Source: Maritimibacter dapengensis
GTDB taxonomy: Bacteria; Pseudomonadota; Alphaproteobacteria; Rhodobacterales; Rhodobacteraceae
NCBI RefSeq assembly: GCF_019218265.1
Contig: NZ_JAHUZE010000004.1
Span: forward strand, 1-35,000
Length of the DNA stretch: 35,000 nt
Reading direction: 5' to 3'
Shown here: piece by piece, positions 25,242-33,064 of the stretch
How the letters are laid out: every line of letters starts with the position of its first letter
How positions within the stretch are numbered: position 1 is the first letter of the stretch
Translations under genes and position numbers: made by a program
The notes under the pieces: model-generated
The model's database searches: none
Seen by the model: only the letters and a program-made list of their open reading frames with translations
What the model was told of the DNA's origin: nothing

Positions 25242-25943
25242 TCAAGCGTCGCTGTAAAGCCTGCGCATGTCGGGCGCTTCCGTCATGTACATGTGCACCC
25301 AGATATACGCGTGCTGGAACAGCGCGACGATCAGCGCGTTCCATGAGCCGAGCAGGAGCGCGATGCCCCACAGGCCGAAGAACACGACCCCGTACATGCC
25401 ATTGTCCGTGTAATCGAAGATGCCGCCTTTCACTTTCGGCAAAGCCCTGATGTCTTCGCGGAAATGATCTCCGCCGACCGCGCGGCGCAGGGTGAAATAC
25501 TTCAGCGTCGAATGCATCCCCCAGACCGCGAGTGCCAAGAGGAGTGCACCGACAATGTAATTCAACGCCTCGATGCCGGGCGGCGCACGCGTATCCGCCA
25601 ACCCTGTGAGGATAACGGTCAAAGGCCGCGCTATCAGAAGCGGCATGAAGATCGCGGACCACACTGCAAGATCGCGGTGACCGAACAGGCGTGTCATCAA
25701 CCCTTTGTGGAGTTGCAGACGAAAGACGATCGCGACAATCACCTGATGCAGGACCGCGAGCCAGATCGACGTCACGGCCCAGCCGACGGACGTCTGCCCT
25801 AGCACTCGCGGCGGGTGCGCGTCACCAATAAGCAGTGCGGTCGCGCCGACGACCAGGAAAAATGCGATCAGGATGTGTTGCGGCTGACCTTCGAAGATCT
25901 GTCCCCATGTCGAGCCATCTCGGATTTCGTCGATCCGCGCCAT
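25242..25943 (-). CDS. PEMT/isoprenylcysteine methyltransferase-like integral membrane protein
   Basis: The 233-residue protein has about five to six predicted helices. Its C-terminal part has the layout of membrane methyltransferases of the phospholipid and isoprenylcysteine type: DNGMYGVVFFGLWGIALL resembles the NPMY...LWG segment, and MTEAPDMRRLY resembles the terminal EE-P-h-M-x-x-x-Y motif of Cho2-like enzymes. A role in phosphatidylethanolamine N-methylation is possible, but the SAM-binding residues are only partly recognisable. It lies upstream of pyrF on the same strand. Confidence 0.55.
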   Translation of the reverse strand: MARIDEIRDGSTWGQIFEGQPQHILIAFFLVVGATALLIGDAHPPRVLGQTSVGWAVTSIWLAVLHQVIVAIVFRLQLHKGLMTRLFGHRDLAVWSAIFMPLLIARPLTVILTGLADTRAPPGIEALNYIVGALLLALAVWGMHSTLKYFTLRRAVGGDHFREDIRALPKVKGGIFDYTDNGMYGVVFFGLWGIALLLGSWNALIVALFQHAYIWVHMYMTEAPDMRRLYSDA

Positions 25944-26006
25944 TCGAAGTTCCCTCGCCAGTTCCCGGCCACAGTAACAGGAATTTCAGCGCGGGAAATC
26001 CGCCGC

Positions 26007-26309
26007 TTAGGCCGATGCACGGGTAATGGCGGGTCTTGGTGTGACGGCAGAGGAAATATCGACCGAAATCTGCTCTTCCCCGCGGCGGAAACCGGGCATC
26101 TGGCGGGCCTGTTCAAGTGCGTGTGTCACCATGTCGTATGTGATGAGCGAGGACGGGCAATCAAGCTCCCGATGGCTCTGGCAGATGAAATTGACCCGCT
26201 TTGGCCGCGCGTCACCGGACGCTTCCATCGTCATGGAAACCGAAGCGCGGAAACATGCGCGTTGGCCGTCATACTGCAGGTCTCGCAGGTTGATATCGGT
26301 GACTTTCAT
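26007..26309 (-). CDS. Conserved small protein of unknown function
   Basis: The 100-residue soluble protein starts at the ATG at 26309, seven bases after AAGGAAG. It is mixed alpha/beta with two cysteines (in ACFRAS and ICQSHRELDC), no signal peptide and no membrane segment. Codon use matches the neighbours, and the ribosome site is good, so I think it is real. I do not recognise a named domain. It lies opposite clpB, with 231 bases between their starts, and could share the divergent control region. Confidence 0.65.
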   Translation of the reverse strand: MKVTDINLRDLQYDGQRACFRASVSMTMEASGDARPKRVNFICQSHRELDCPSSLITYDMVTHALEQARQMPGFRRGEEQISVDISSAVTPRPAITRASA

Positions 26310-26433
26310 TTCGCTTCCTTTCGGCAGTCGGGCACGCAGGGTTTCGGGAAGCATGGTTGAGAGAAGTGAAATTTCCGTTCGAATTCGGTTTCCGAAGAAT
26401 GAATTTTCCCCTGCGACTTTTTGTGATCACAGT

Positions 26434-26463
26434 CTTGCGAGCGACGCGGGTACCACCCATCTA
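26434..26463 (+). promoter_or_regulatory. RpoH (sigma-32)-like promoter before clpB
   Basis: CTTG at 26434-26437 and CCCATCTA at 26456-26463 are separated by 18 bases. This agrees with the alphaproteobacterial heat-shock pattern (CTTG, about 17-18 bases, then a C-rich CCNAT-type -10). It lies 78 bases before the ClpB start. The assignment is by eye. Confidence 0.5.
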
Positions 26464-26540
26464 CAGAACCGAGGCCCAATACAGGGTGCGCCGCCGGGCG
26501 GGCATCCGAACAAATGGGCGCTTATAGAGAGGAACAGACG

Positions 26541-29156
26541 ATGAATTTGGAAAAGTTCACGGAACGGTCGCGTGGGTTCATTCAGGCCGCCCAGACGATC
26601 GCAATGCGCGAGAACCATCAGAAAATCGCGCCGGAGCATTTGCTCAAGGCCTTGCTCGATGACGAAGAAGGCATGGCCGCCAACCTGATCCGCAAGGCAG
26701 GGGGCGAACCCAAACGTGTAGCCGAGGCCAACGACGCGTTCATCGCTAAGATCCCGCAAGTCACGGGTGACGCAGGGCAACTCTATCTCGATACTGCGAC
26801 CGGCCGCGTGCTGGACGAGGCCGAGAAGGTGGCCAAGAAAGCCGGTGACAGTTTCGTCCCCGTCGAACGCATCCTGACGGCGCTCGCACTTGTGCGTTCA
26901 AAGGCCAAGGAAGCGTTGGAAGCCGGTGCGGTGACTGCGCAGAACCTCAACGCCGCGATCAACGATGTGCGCAAAGGGCGCACCGCCGACAGCGCCAGCG
27001 CTGAAGACAGCTATGAAGCGCTGTCGAAATACGCGCGCGACCTGACCGAGGCGGCTGAAGAGGGTAAGATCGACCCGATCATCGGACGGGATGAGGAAAT
27101 CCGACGCGCGATGCAGGTGCTCAGCCGCCGGACCAAGAACAACCCGGTCCTGATCGGTGACCCCGGCGTGGGTAAAACCGCGATTGCCGAGGGCCTCGCC
27201 CTGCGCATCGTCAATGGTGACGTGCCCGAAAGCCTCAAGAACAAGAAGCTTCTGGCGCTCGACATGGGTGCGCTGATCGCAGGTGCGAAATATCGCGGGG
27301 AGTTCGAGGAACGGCTCAAGGCGGTTCTGAACGAGATCACCGATGCCGCCGGTGAGATCATCCTGTTCATCGACGAGATGCACACGCTCGTAGGTGCCGG
27401 CAAGACCGATGGCGCCATGGACGCCGCGAACCTCATCAAACCGGCGCTCGCGCGCGGGGAGCTTCACTGTGTCGGTGCCACGACGCTCGACGAGTACCGC
27501 AAGTATGTCGAGAAAGACGCGGCCCTTGCCCGTCGGTTCCAGCCGGTGATGGTGGACGAACCGACGGTCGAAGACACGATCTCGATCCTTCGGGGCATCA
27601 AGGAGAAGTATGAGCTTCACCACGGTGTGCGGATCAGCGACTCCGCCCTCGTTGCCGCAGCGCAGCTTTCGAACCGCTACATCACGAACCGCTTCCTGCC
27701 GGACAAGGCCATCGACCTTGTCGACGAAGCGGCCAGCCGTCTGCGCATGGAAGTCGATTCCAAGCCCGAAGAACTGGACCAGCTCGACCGCAACATCCTC
27801 CAGCTTCAGATCGAAGCGGAGGCGTTGAAGAAAGAGGACGACAAGGCATCGAAAGACCGGCTCGAGAAGCTTGAGGCGGAGCTGTCCGACCTTCAGGAGA
27901 AGTCGGCCAGCATGACCGCCAAGTGGCAGTCCGAACGCGACAAGCTCGAGGGCGCGCGCGAGTTGAAGGAGCAGCTCGACCGGGCACGGGCGGAACTTGA
28001 CGGTGCCAAGCGTGAGGGCAATCTCGCCCGCGCCGGTGAGCTGTCCTACGGGATCATTCCCGAGTTGCAGAAGAAGCTCGCCGAAGCCGAGAGCGCCGAA
28101 GACGACGTCATGGTCGAAGAGGCCGTGCGCCCCGAGCAGATCGCGCAGGTCGTCGAGCGGTGGACGGGTATCCCGACCTCCAAGATGCTCGAAGGCGAAC
28201 GCGAAAAACTCCTGCGCATGGAAGATGGTCTGCACAAGCGGGTCATCGGCCAGGATCAGGCGGTGCGCGCGGTGGCCAATGCGGTCCGCCGGGCACGAGC
28301 GGGCTTGAACGACGAGGCGCGGCCGTTGGGCAGCTTCCTCTTCCTCGGGCCGACCGGCGTCGGCAAGACCGAGTTGACGAAAGCCGTGGCCGAATTCCTG
28401 TTCGACGACGACAGCGCCATGGTGCGTATCGACATGTCGGAGTTCATGGAAAAGCACGCGGTCGCCCGTCTGATCGGCGCGCCTCCGGGCTATGTCGGCT
28501 ATGACGAAGGCGGCGTCCTGACCGAAGCCGTGCGGCGCAAACCGTACCAGGTCGTGCTGTTCGACGAAGTCGAAAAGGCGCACCCGGACGTGTTCAACGT
28601 GTTGCTTCAGGTGCTCGATGACGGTGTGCTGACCGATGGTCAGGGCCGGACTGTGGACTTCAAGCAGACGCTAATCATCCTCACGTCGAACCTGGGAAGC
28701 CAGGCGCTGAGCCAGCTGCCGGATGATGCGGATGCGTCGAAGGCCAAGCAGGACGTTATGGACGCGGTTCGGGCGCACTTCCGCCCCGAGTTCCTGAACC
28801 GTCTGGACGAAACCGTGATCTTCGACCGGCTTGGCCGGAACGACATGGACGGGATCGTCGACATTCAGCTGGGATTGCTGGCCAAACGGCTCGCCAAACG
28901 GAACATCACCTTGACGCTGGGCGACAGCGCGAAGGAATGGCTCGCCGATCAGGGTTATGACCCGGTCTATGGCGCACGGCCGCTCAAGCGCGTGATCCAG
29001 AAGGCGTTGCAGGACCCTCTGGCCGAGGCGATCTTGTCGGGCGATGTGATGGACGGCGAGACGATCCCGGTGACCGCCGGGGCGGACGGGCTGCTCATCG
29101 GGGATCGGGTTGGCAATTCGAACAACCCGAAACCGGATGACGCGGTCGTTCACTAA
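26541..29156 (+). CDS. clpB: ClpB disaggregase
   Basis: ClpB is the hexameric AAA+ unfoldase that, with DnaK, rescues aggregated proteins. The 871-residue protein shows all domains: the N domain with two Clp repeats (1-145), NBD1 with Walker A GDPGVGKT (about 205-212), the coiled-coil middle domain (about 400-530, rich in Glu/Lys/Leu), and NBD2 with Walker A GPTGVGKT (about 602-609). The pore loops of both rings ([19 protein letters not shown]) are intact. AGAGGAAC precedes the ATG at 26541; an earlier in-frame start is possible but lies before the ribosome site. Upstream is an RpoH-like promoter; downstream is a strong terminator, so it is a single-gene unit. Confidence 0.97.
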   Translation: MNLEKFTERSRGFIQAAQTIAMRENHQKIAPEHLLKALLDDEEGMAANLIRKAGGEPKRVAEANDAFIAKIPQVTGDAGQLYLDTATGRVLDEAEKVAKKAGDSFVPVERILTALALVRSKAKEALEAGAVTAQNLNAAINDVRKGRTADSASAEDSYEALSKYARDLTEAAEEGKIDPIIGRDEEIRRAMQVLSRRTKNNPVLIGDPGVGKTAIAEGLALRIVNGDVPESLKNKKLLALDMGALIAGAKYRGEFEERLKAVLNEITDAAGEIILFIDEMHTLVGAGKTDGAMDAANLIKPALARGELHCVGATTLDEYRKYVEKDAALARRFQPVMVDEPTVEDTISILRGIKEKYELHHGVRISDSALVAAAQLSNRYITNRFLPDKAIDLVDEAASRLRMEVDSKPEELDQLDRNILQLQIEAEALKKEDDKASKDRLEKLEAELSDLQEKSASMTAKWQSERDKLEGARELKEQLDRARAELDGAKREGNLARAGELSYGIIPELQKKLAEAESAEDDVMVEEAVRPEQIAQVVERWTGIPTSKMLEGEREKLLRMEDGLHKRVIGQDQAVRAVANAVRRARAGLNDEARPLGSFLFLGPTGVGKTELTKAVAEFLFDDDSAMVRIDMSEFMEKHAVARLIGAPPGYVGYDEGGVLTEAVRRKPYQVVLFDEVEKAHPDVFNVLLQVLDDGVLTDGQGRTVDFKQTLIILTSNLGSQALSQLPDDADASKAKQDVMDAVRAHFRPEFLNRLDETVIFDRLGRNDMDGIVDIQLGLLAKRLAKRNITLTLGDSAKEWLADQGYDPVYGARPLKRVIQKALQDPLAEAILSGDVMDGETIPVTAGADGLLIGDRVGNSNNPKPDDAVVH

Positions 29157-29198
29157 AGATCGGTCGGACAACCGACCGGGCACAGGCGGTGCCACGAA

Positions 29199-29229
29199 AG
29201 GGCGGGGGAGACCCCGCCCTTTTTGTTTT
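29199..29229 (+). terminator. Rho-independent terminator after clpB
   Basis: AGGGCGGGG (29199-29207) and CCCCGCCCT (29212-29220) form a perfect 9-bp stem with loop GAGA, followed by TTTTGTTTT. Flanking A residues extend the stem into the T tract. It is the clearest terminator in the window. Confidence 0.93.
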
Positions 29230-29255
29230 CCTTGACGCGGGGATGCCAAAATGTA

Positions 29256-29300
29256 AGTGTTTACTCGCACAATGCGAGCGAACACTCGCAATCGGTGCGA
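29256..29300. promoter_or_regulatory. Palindromic operator with alternating TCGCA/TGCGA half-sites
   Basis: AGTGTTTACTCGCA (29256-29269) and TGCGAGCGAACACT (29273-29286) form an inverted repeat matching at 12 of 14 positions around a 3-base centre. A second, smaller inversion follows at once: TCGCA (29286-29290), five bases, TGCGA (29296-29300). A possible -35 (TTGACG, 29232-29237) places the -10 region inside the left arm. The site is ideally placed for the TetR-type protein encoded two genes on, and the 29318 ribosome site begins just after it. Confidence 0.72.
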
Positions 29301-29317
29301 AACCCGAGGAGGTTCCC

Positions 29318-30424
29318 ATGAAACAACTCATGCATTCGTTCCTGTCCGCGCCGACCGCGCGCCCTGCGCTGATCGTTCCGGCGCTGGTGATGATCGTTTT
29401 CTCCCTGTTCACCCTGACCGCGCCGATGGACCCGGCCCGTTCCGCGGCCTCGATCACGCTTGGGATCGTGAATGAGGATGCAGGGCTGCCGATGCCACCC
29501 ATCAAGGTCTCCGAGCGCATGTTGCAGGGGCTGTCCGGGCAACTTCCGTTTCAAACCCAAGCCTTCGACAGCCGGGCGGATGCCGAAGCCGCGCTCGCGG
29601 CGGGCGACATCAGCGTGGTGCTGCATTTCCCCGAAGATTTCTCGCAAAACGCCATGCGCGGCGATCAGGCGGTCTTCGATATCGTGACGGGATCGCACCT
29701 GACCGTGGCCGAGGTGCAGGTCACGCAACAACTTCAACAGATGCTGCCTGCTGCGATGTCTGCCGGCGTTGCCTCGATGAAGCTCGCGATTTCGCAGGGG
29801 CAGATGCCATCGGGCCAGATGCCGGTCGCGGCGAACGTGACGGCGCTTGGCGAGCCGGCGGACATGGCGGCGGTGCAGGCACCCTTCGCGATGCTCTATA
29901 CCACATGGCTCGCATCCTTCGTCGGCGCGGTGATGATGACACTCGCGACGCGAGGTCGAGCAGATCGTGGAACGATGGCGACGACGCGCAGCGTACTTCC
30001 CGTGCTGTCCACCGGGTTGGCGGCGCTCTGCCTCGCCCTCGTCGTGGGGTTCACCGTTGACTGGGGCGCGGCGCTCCCGGCCTGGCTGGCGGTCTGGCCG
30101 ACCGCGCTGGCGCTGACATGGCTTCTGACCGGGCTCTTGTCGCTTCTGGGCCTCTGGGTGATCGTCCTGATCCTGCCGCTGGTTTTCTACCAATCCGCCA
30201 TCGGGGGCGTCATGGCCCCGACCGCGGCGGCTCCCGCGTGGCTCGCCGATACGATCGGCGCCCTGGGGCTGGACCAGATCGGTGCAGCTTACCGCGCGGC
30301 GGTTCACGGCATGGGCGCGGCCTATCCGCTTGTCCTCATCGCTACCATCGCGATACTCGGCCTCGCACTTATCTGGATCAAGGCGGCGCTTCCGGCGCGC
30401 CAACAGGCCGGGGCGACCGCGTAA
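29318..30424 (+). CDS. ABC-2/YhgE-Pip-like membrane protein (DUF3533-like)
   Basis: The 368-residue protein has one N-terminal membrane helix (about 18-35), a periplasmic region (about 38-185) with TLGIVNEDAG and a Gln-rich coiled part, then about five membrane helices (from about 187 to 362). This one-plus-five layout with the early IVNEDAG motif is that of ABC-2-type permeases of the YhgE/Pip and DUF3533 group. No ATP-binding subunit lies nearby. It is probably an exporter component or envelope-stress protein whose cargo is unknown. GAGGAGG precedes the ATG at 29318. It is followed eight bases later by the TetR gene, so one operator can control both. Confidence 0.7.
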   Translation: MKQLMHSFLSAPTARPALIVPALVMIVFSLFTLTAPMDPARSAASITLGIVNEDAGLPMPPIKVSERMLQGLSGQLPFQTQAFDSRADAEAALAAGDISVVLHFPEDFSQNAMRGDQAVFDIVTGSHLTVAEVQVTQQLQQMLPAAMSAGVASMKLAISQGQMPSGQMPVAANVTALGEPADMAAVQAPFAMLYTTWLASFVGAVMMTLATRGRADRGTMATTRSVLPVLSTGLAALCLALVVGFTVDWGAALPAWLAVWPTALALTWLLTGLLSLLGLWVIVLILPLVFYQSAIGGVMAPTAAAPAWLADTIGALGLDQIGAAYRAAVHGMGAAYPLVLIATIAILGLALIWIKAALPARQQAGATA

Positions 30425-30431
30425 GGACCGC

Positions 30432-31085
30432 ATGGAGATATTCGAAAGCGACGCGTATCAGGCCGTGCTCGAAGCGGTCGAGAAGGCCGAGGGCCGCATG
30501 GCGCCAAAGAAGCGTCTTGCGGTCCTCGCTGCGCTCGATTGCTTTGCCGAATATGGCTATGACGGCACCTCGACCAAGCTGATCGCAGAGCGCGCCGGCA
30601 TCGCCGAGGCGACGATTTTCCGGCATTTCCCCTCGAAGCGTGACCTGCTACTACGGATCGCCGCACCTGTCGTCCGCCATATCCTGACGCCCGCCGCCAG
30701 CCGTGAAGCAACCGAGTTGGCCCGCCAGCACGCAGGGGAACCGCGCCTGATCCTGCGGGAGGTCATGCTGTCCCGCCTGCATTTCATGCGCGTCTACGAG
30801 CCGCTGGTGAAGATCGTCTTGCAAGAGATCCTCGTGAACCAGGATCTGCGCGCCATCTTCGAGCGAGAGGTTGGCGGGCTGTTTCAGCAGATCGCACCGA
30901 TCGTCGCCATGTTCGGCCCCAAGACCGACCTCGATCGAGAGCGTTTCTTCCGTATACTGGGTGGTCTCCTTCTTGGATATCATCTCCAGCGAACTCTGGT
31001 CTCGCCGGACCACGGCTGGTCGGATGAAGAGGAGGTCGATTTCATGGTCGGCCTGATTTTTGACGGACTGAATGCCACGACCTGA
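30432..31085 (+). CDS. TetR/AcrR family transcriptional regulator
   Basis: The 217-residue protein has an N-terminal helix-turn-helix (about 45-67: TSTKLIAERAGIAEATIFRHF), then SKRDLLLRI and a helical ligand-binding domain. It differs from many TetR proteins in having about 25 residues before the DNA-binding domain. AAGGA lies just before the ATG at 30432; the frame is open further upstream inside the membrane-protein gene. It most likely represses its own operon through the palindrome at 29256-29286. Confidence 0.88.
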   Translation: MEIFESDAYQAVLEAVEKAEGRMAPKKRLAVLAALDCFAEYGYDGTSTKLIAERAGIAEATIFRHFPSKRDLLLRIAAPVVRHILTPAASREATELARQHAGEPRLILREVMLSRLHFMRVYEPLVKIVLQEILVNQDLRAIFEREVGGLFQQIAPIVAMFGPKTDLDRERFFRILGGLLLGYHLQRTLVSPDHGWSDEEEVDFMVGLIFDGLNATT

Positions 31086-31158
31086 CTCCCGTGGCGTCAG
31101 GGATGACAGGCACTCGGTGTCTGTGCATCCTTTTCCGCAGGTGGGAGGAGGACCCGAC

Positions 31159-31608
31159 ATGCGAAGGATCGACGCGCTCTTATCGGAATATGGCGAGAGC
31201 CATCAAAACCCGACGAACAAGAAAGTTCACTGGATCTGCGTTCCGGTGATATTCGTCTGCGTCATGGCGCTGATCTACGCCATCCCGCCCGTCGCCGGGG
31301 TGAACCTGCTCTGGCCGGTCGCCATCGCCGCACTCATCTACTATGCGTTTCTGTCCGTGCCGCTCGCCATCGGCTTCGTCGTCGTTTTGGCGGTTGGATA
31401 CGCGATCATTCTCGCGCTTGAGGCCATCGTGCCGCTGCCAATCTGGGCGACGGCTCTGATCCTCTTCGTACTCGCCTGGCTGGGGCAATTCTGGGGTCAC
31501 AAGGTCGAAGGCAAGAAGCCGTCGTTCTTCAAGGACGTGCAGTTCCTGCTGATCGGACCGGCGTGGCTGTTGTCTTTTCTCTTCAAGCGCGCGGGCTTGT
31601 CATATTGA
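31159..31608 (+). CDS. Mpo1-like (DUF962) membrane protein
   Basis: The 149-residue protein matches the DUF962/YGL010w family: SHQNPTNKKVHWICVPVIF with His15 and His24 near the N-terminus, about four membrane helices, and GQFWGHKVEGKKPSFFKD with His114. Yeast Mpo1 is an Fe(II) dioxygenase that shortens 2-hydroxy fatty acids during phytosphingosine breakdown. The metal-site histidines appear kept, but the bacterial substrate is unknown. GGGAGGAGG precedes the ATG at 31159, 73 bases after the TetR gene, so it may or may not share that operon. Confidence 0.78.
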   Translation: MRRIDALLSEYGESHQNPTNKKVHWICVPVIFVCVMALIYAIPPVAGVNLLWPVAIAALIYYAFLSVPLAIGFVVVLAVGYAIILALEAIVPLPIWATALILFVLAWLGQFWGHKVEGKKPSFFKDVQFLLIGPAWLLSFLFKRAGLSY

Positions 31609-31616
31609 AACGACAC

Positions 31617-31664
31617 GGCCCCCGCCTTTATGGCGAGGGCCGGCTCGGGGGTAGGATACCCCCG
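31617..31664. terminator. Two adjacent hairpins between convergent genes
   Basis: GGCCCCCGCC (31617-31626) pairs with GGCGAGGGCC (31632-31641) with one mismatch. CGGGGGTA (31646-31653) pairs perfectly with TACCCCCG (31657-31664) across a 3-base loop. Neither has a good T tract, but their position between two converging genes suggests a bidirectional transcription stop. Confidence 0.5.
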
Positions 31665-31684
31665 TGGCGAAAGAGGTCAGGGCG

Positions 31685-31930
31685 TTACATCTCTTCCGCC
31701 GGGATCAATCCGTCTTCCTGGGCCGCTGCGAATTCTTCCATCGACAACATGCCGTCGCCGTCGGTGTCGGCGGCCGTGAACACGTCTTCGTTCACGTCCG
31801 GGAACGCCGCCATGACTTCTTCGGGTGACATCATGCCATCCCCGTCGGTGTCGACCGGCGCGGCATCCTGGGCAATGGCAAAGCTCGACGCGGCAAGGAT
31901 TGCGGCGATTGAGAGATTGGCGAGTTTCAT
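31685..31930 (-). CDS. Small secreted EF-hand calcium-binding protein
   Basis: The 81-residue protein has a Sec signal peptide (1-20, ending in AIA), then two canonical EF-hand loops: DTDGDGMMSPEE (27-38) and DTDGDGMLSMEE (55-66), with ligands at positions 1, 3, 5 and 12. It should bind Ca2+ in the periplasm. GGAGGAAC lies before the ATG at 31930. The frame is open upstream to 32389, but that stretch has no similarity and no start site. Function beyond calcium binding is unknown. Confidence 0.82.
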   Translation of the reverse strand: MKLANLSIAAILAASSFAIAQDAAPVDTDGDGMMSPEEVMAAFPDVNEDVFTAADTDGDGMLSMEEFAAAQEDGLIPAEEM

Positions 31931-32261
31931 ATCTTTCGTTCCTCCACTCTGTTTCCCGTTCTTGGGTGAAGCGACAGAGCCACGAGAGGCCAATCTCTGC
32001 GAGGGGTGCCGCGAATTTGGCCGGTTCTGGGCGACAGGCCGCGAGTTCGGCCGGTTCGCAACGGCGGGGAAACGCACACCGAAAGCGTGAAACCGCCATG
32101 CGGCGGAACGGCTCTGATCCGGCAGGTCGAATTGGGCAGGTTGCCGCTTGACTCGTGCCCGGAATCCCCGCCGGGAATTCGCTTGTTCGCCACAGGTGGG
32201 TGAGGCATGATCGCCCCAACGGGCGCAAGACCCGGACCGGTGCGAGCATCCAGGAGACGGT
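31931..32261. other. Divergent intergenic region with three copies of a 15-bp motif
   Basis: These 331 bases separate the EF-hand gene (leftward) from the FkbM gene (rightward). They hold CGARTTNGGCMGGTT at 32012-32026, 32042-32056 and 32128-32142. The first two sit in longer 20-bp repeats (32008-32027 and 32038-32057, 18 of 20 identical) spaced by 30 bases. I see no gene and no tRNA here. The likely use is promoter and operator sequence for one or both flanking genes. Confidence 0.6.
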
Positions 32262-33026
32262 ATGAATCCCGACGTCGAACGAATCCTGCGAAAGCTGAGA
32301 TCCGGGAAACCGTTCCGCGCCAGAAACGCGACCCTTATCCATACAAAGGTGGATGACGTCCGGGTGAGCTTCTGCGTCGACATGGTCAACGATCCGATTC
32401 AGCGCAATCATCGGCGCGGGCGCTTCTATGAGCAGAAAGAGCTGGGTCAATTGCGCAGGCTGTTTCCCGCGGGCGGCACGTTCGTCGACATCGGCGCGAA
32501 CGTCGGCAACCACACATTATATGCGGCGCTCCTGCTGAAGGCCGCGCGGGTCGTGCCGGTCGAACCCAATCGTCCGGCCTACCGTCTGCTCGCCCATAAC
32601 GTCGTCATAAACAGGCTCGAGGATATCGTCGATCTGACCAGGCTCGGGGTCGGTTTGTCGGACAAGGCGGGCGGAGGTTACGCGATGCAGAAGCGCGAGC
32701 GGAACCTGGGCGGTGCCAAGATGTTGCCGGGCGAAGGCGAGCTTGCTGTGGTTTCCGGGGACGAATTGCTGGCGGACGAGTCCCCCGACATGATCAAGAT
32801 CGACGTCGAGGGGATGGAAATGAAGGTGCTCGACGGGCTGGAACAAACGATTGCGACCCACAGACCCCTTCTGCTCGTCGAAGTGGACAACGAGAACGAG
32901 CAGGCGTTCTTCGACTGGGTCGGAGCGCATGGCTATAAACTGGAACAAACCGTCCAGCGCTACCGATTGAACAAGAACCATCTGCTGTTACCTGAGGAAA
33001 AGGCGGAGACATGCGCCGCGGAATGA
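32262..33026 (+). CDS. FkbM family SAM-dependent methyltransferase
   Basis: The 254-residue protein has the FkbM methyltransferase core: FVDIGANVGNHTLYAALLL (motif I, about 74-92), VVPVEPNRPAYRLL with the acidic ribose ligand, and DMIKIDVEGMEMKVLDGL followed by PLLLVEVDNENE. Members methylate sugar hydroxyls in natural products or glycans; the acceptor here is unknown. CAGGAG lies before the ATG. It is followed 38 bases later by the glutamate-synthase-like gene. Confidence 0.86.
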   Translation: MNPDVERILRKLRSGKPFRARNATLIHTKVDDVRVSFCVDMVNDPIQRNHRRGRFYEQKELGQLRRLFPAGGTFVDIGANVGNHTLYAALLLKAARVVPVEPNRPAYRLLAHNVVINRLEDIVDLTRLGVGLSDKAGGGYAMQKRERNLGGAKMLPGEGELAVVSGDELLADESPDMIKIDVEGMEMKVLDGLEQTIATHRPLLLVEVDNENEQAFFDWVGAHGYKLEQTVQRYRLNKNHLLLPEEKAETCAAE

Positions 33027-33064
33027 ACGGCGACGCCTGATCCGAAGCCACCGGGGAGGAAGAC

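Noticed and set aside
26898-28583. 561-codon open frame on the minus strand opposite clpB
   Set aside because: It mirrors ClpB exactly, has no known motifs and no ribosome site; long antisense frames are expected in GC-rich coding DNA.
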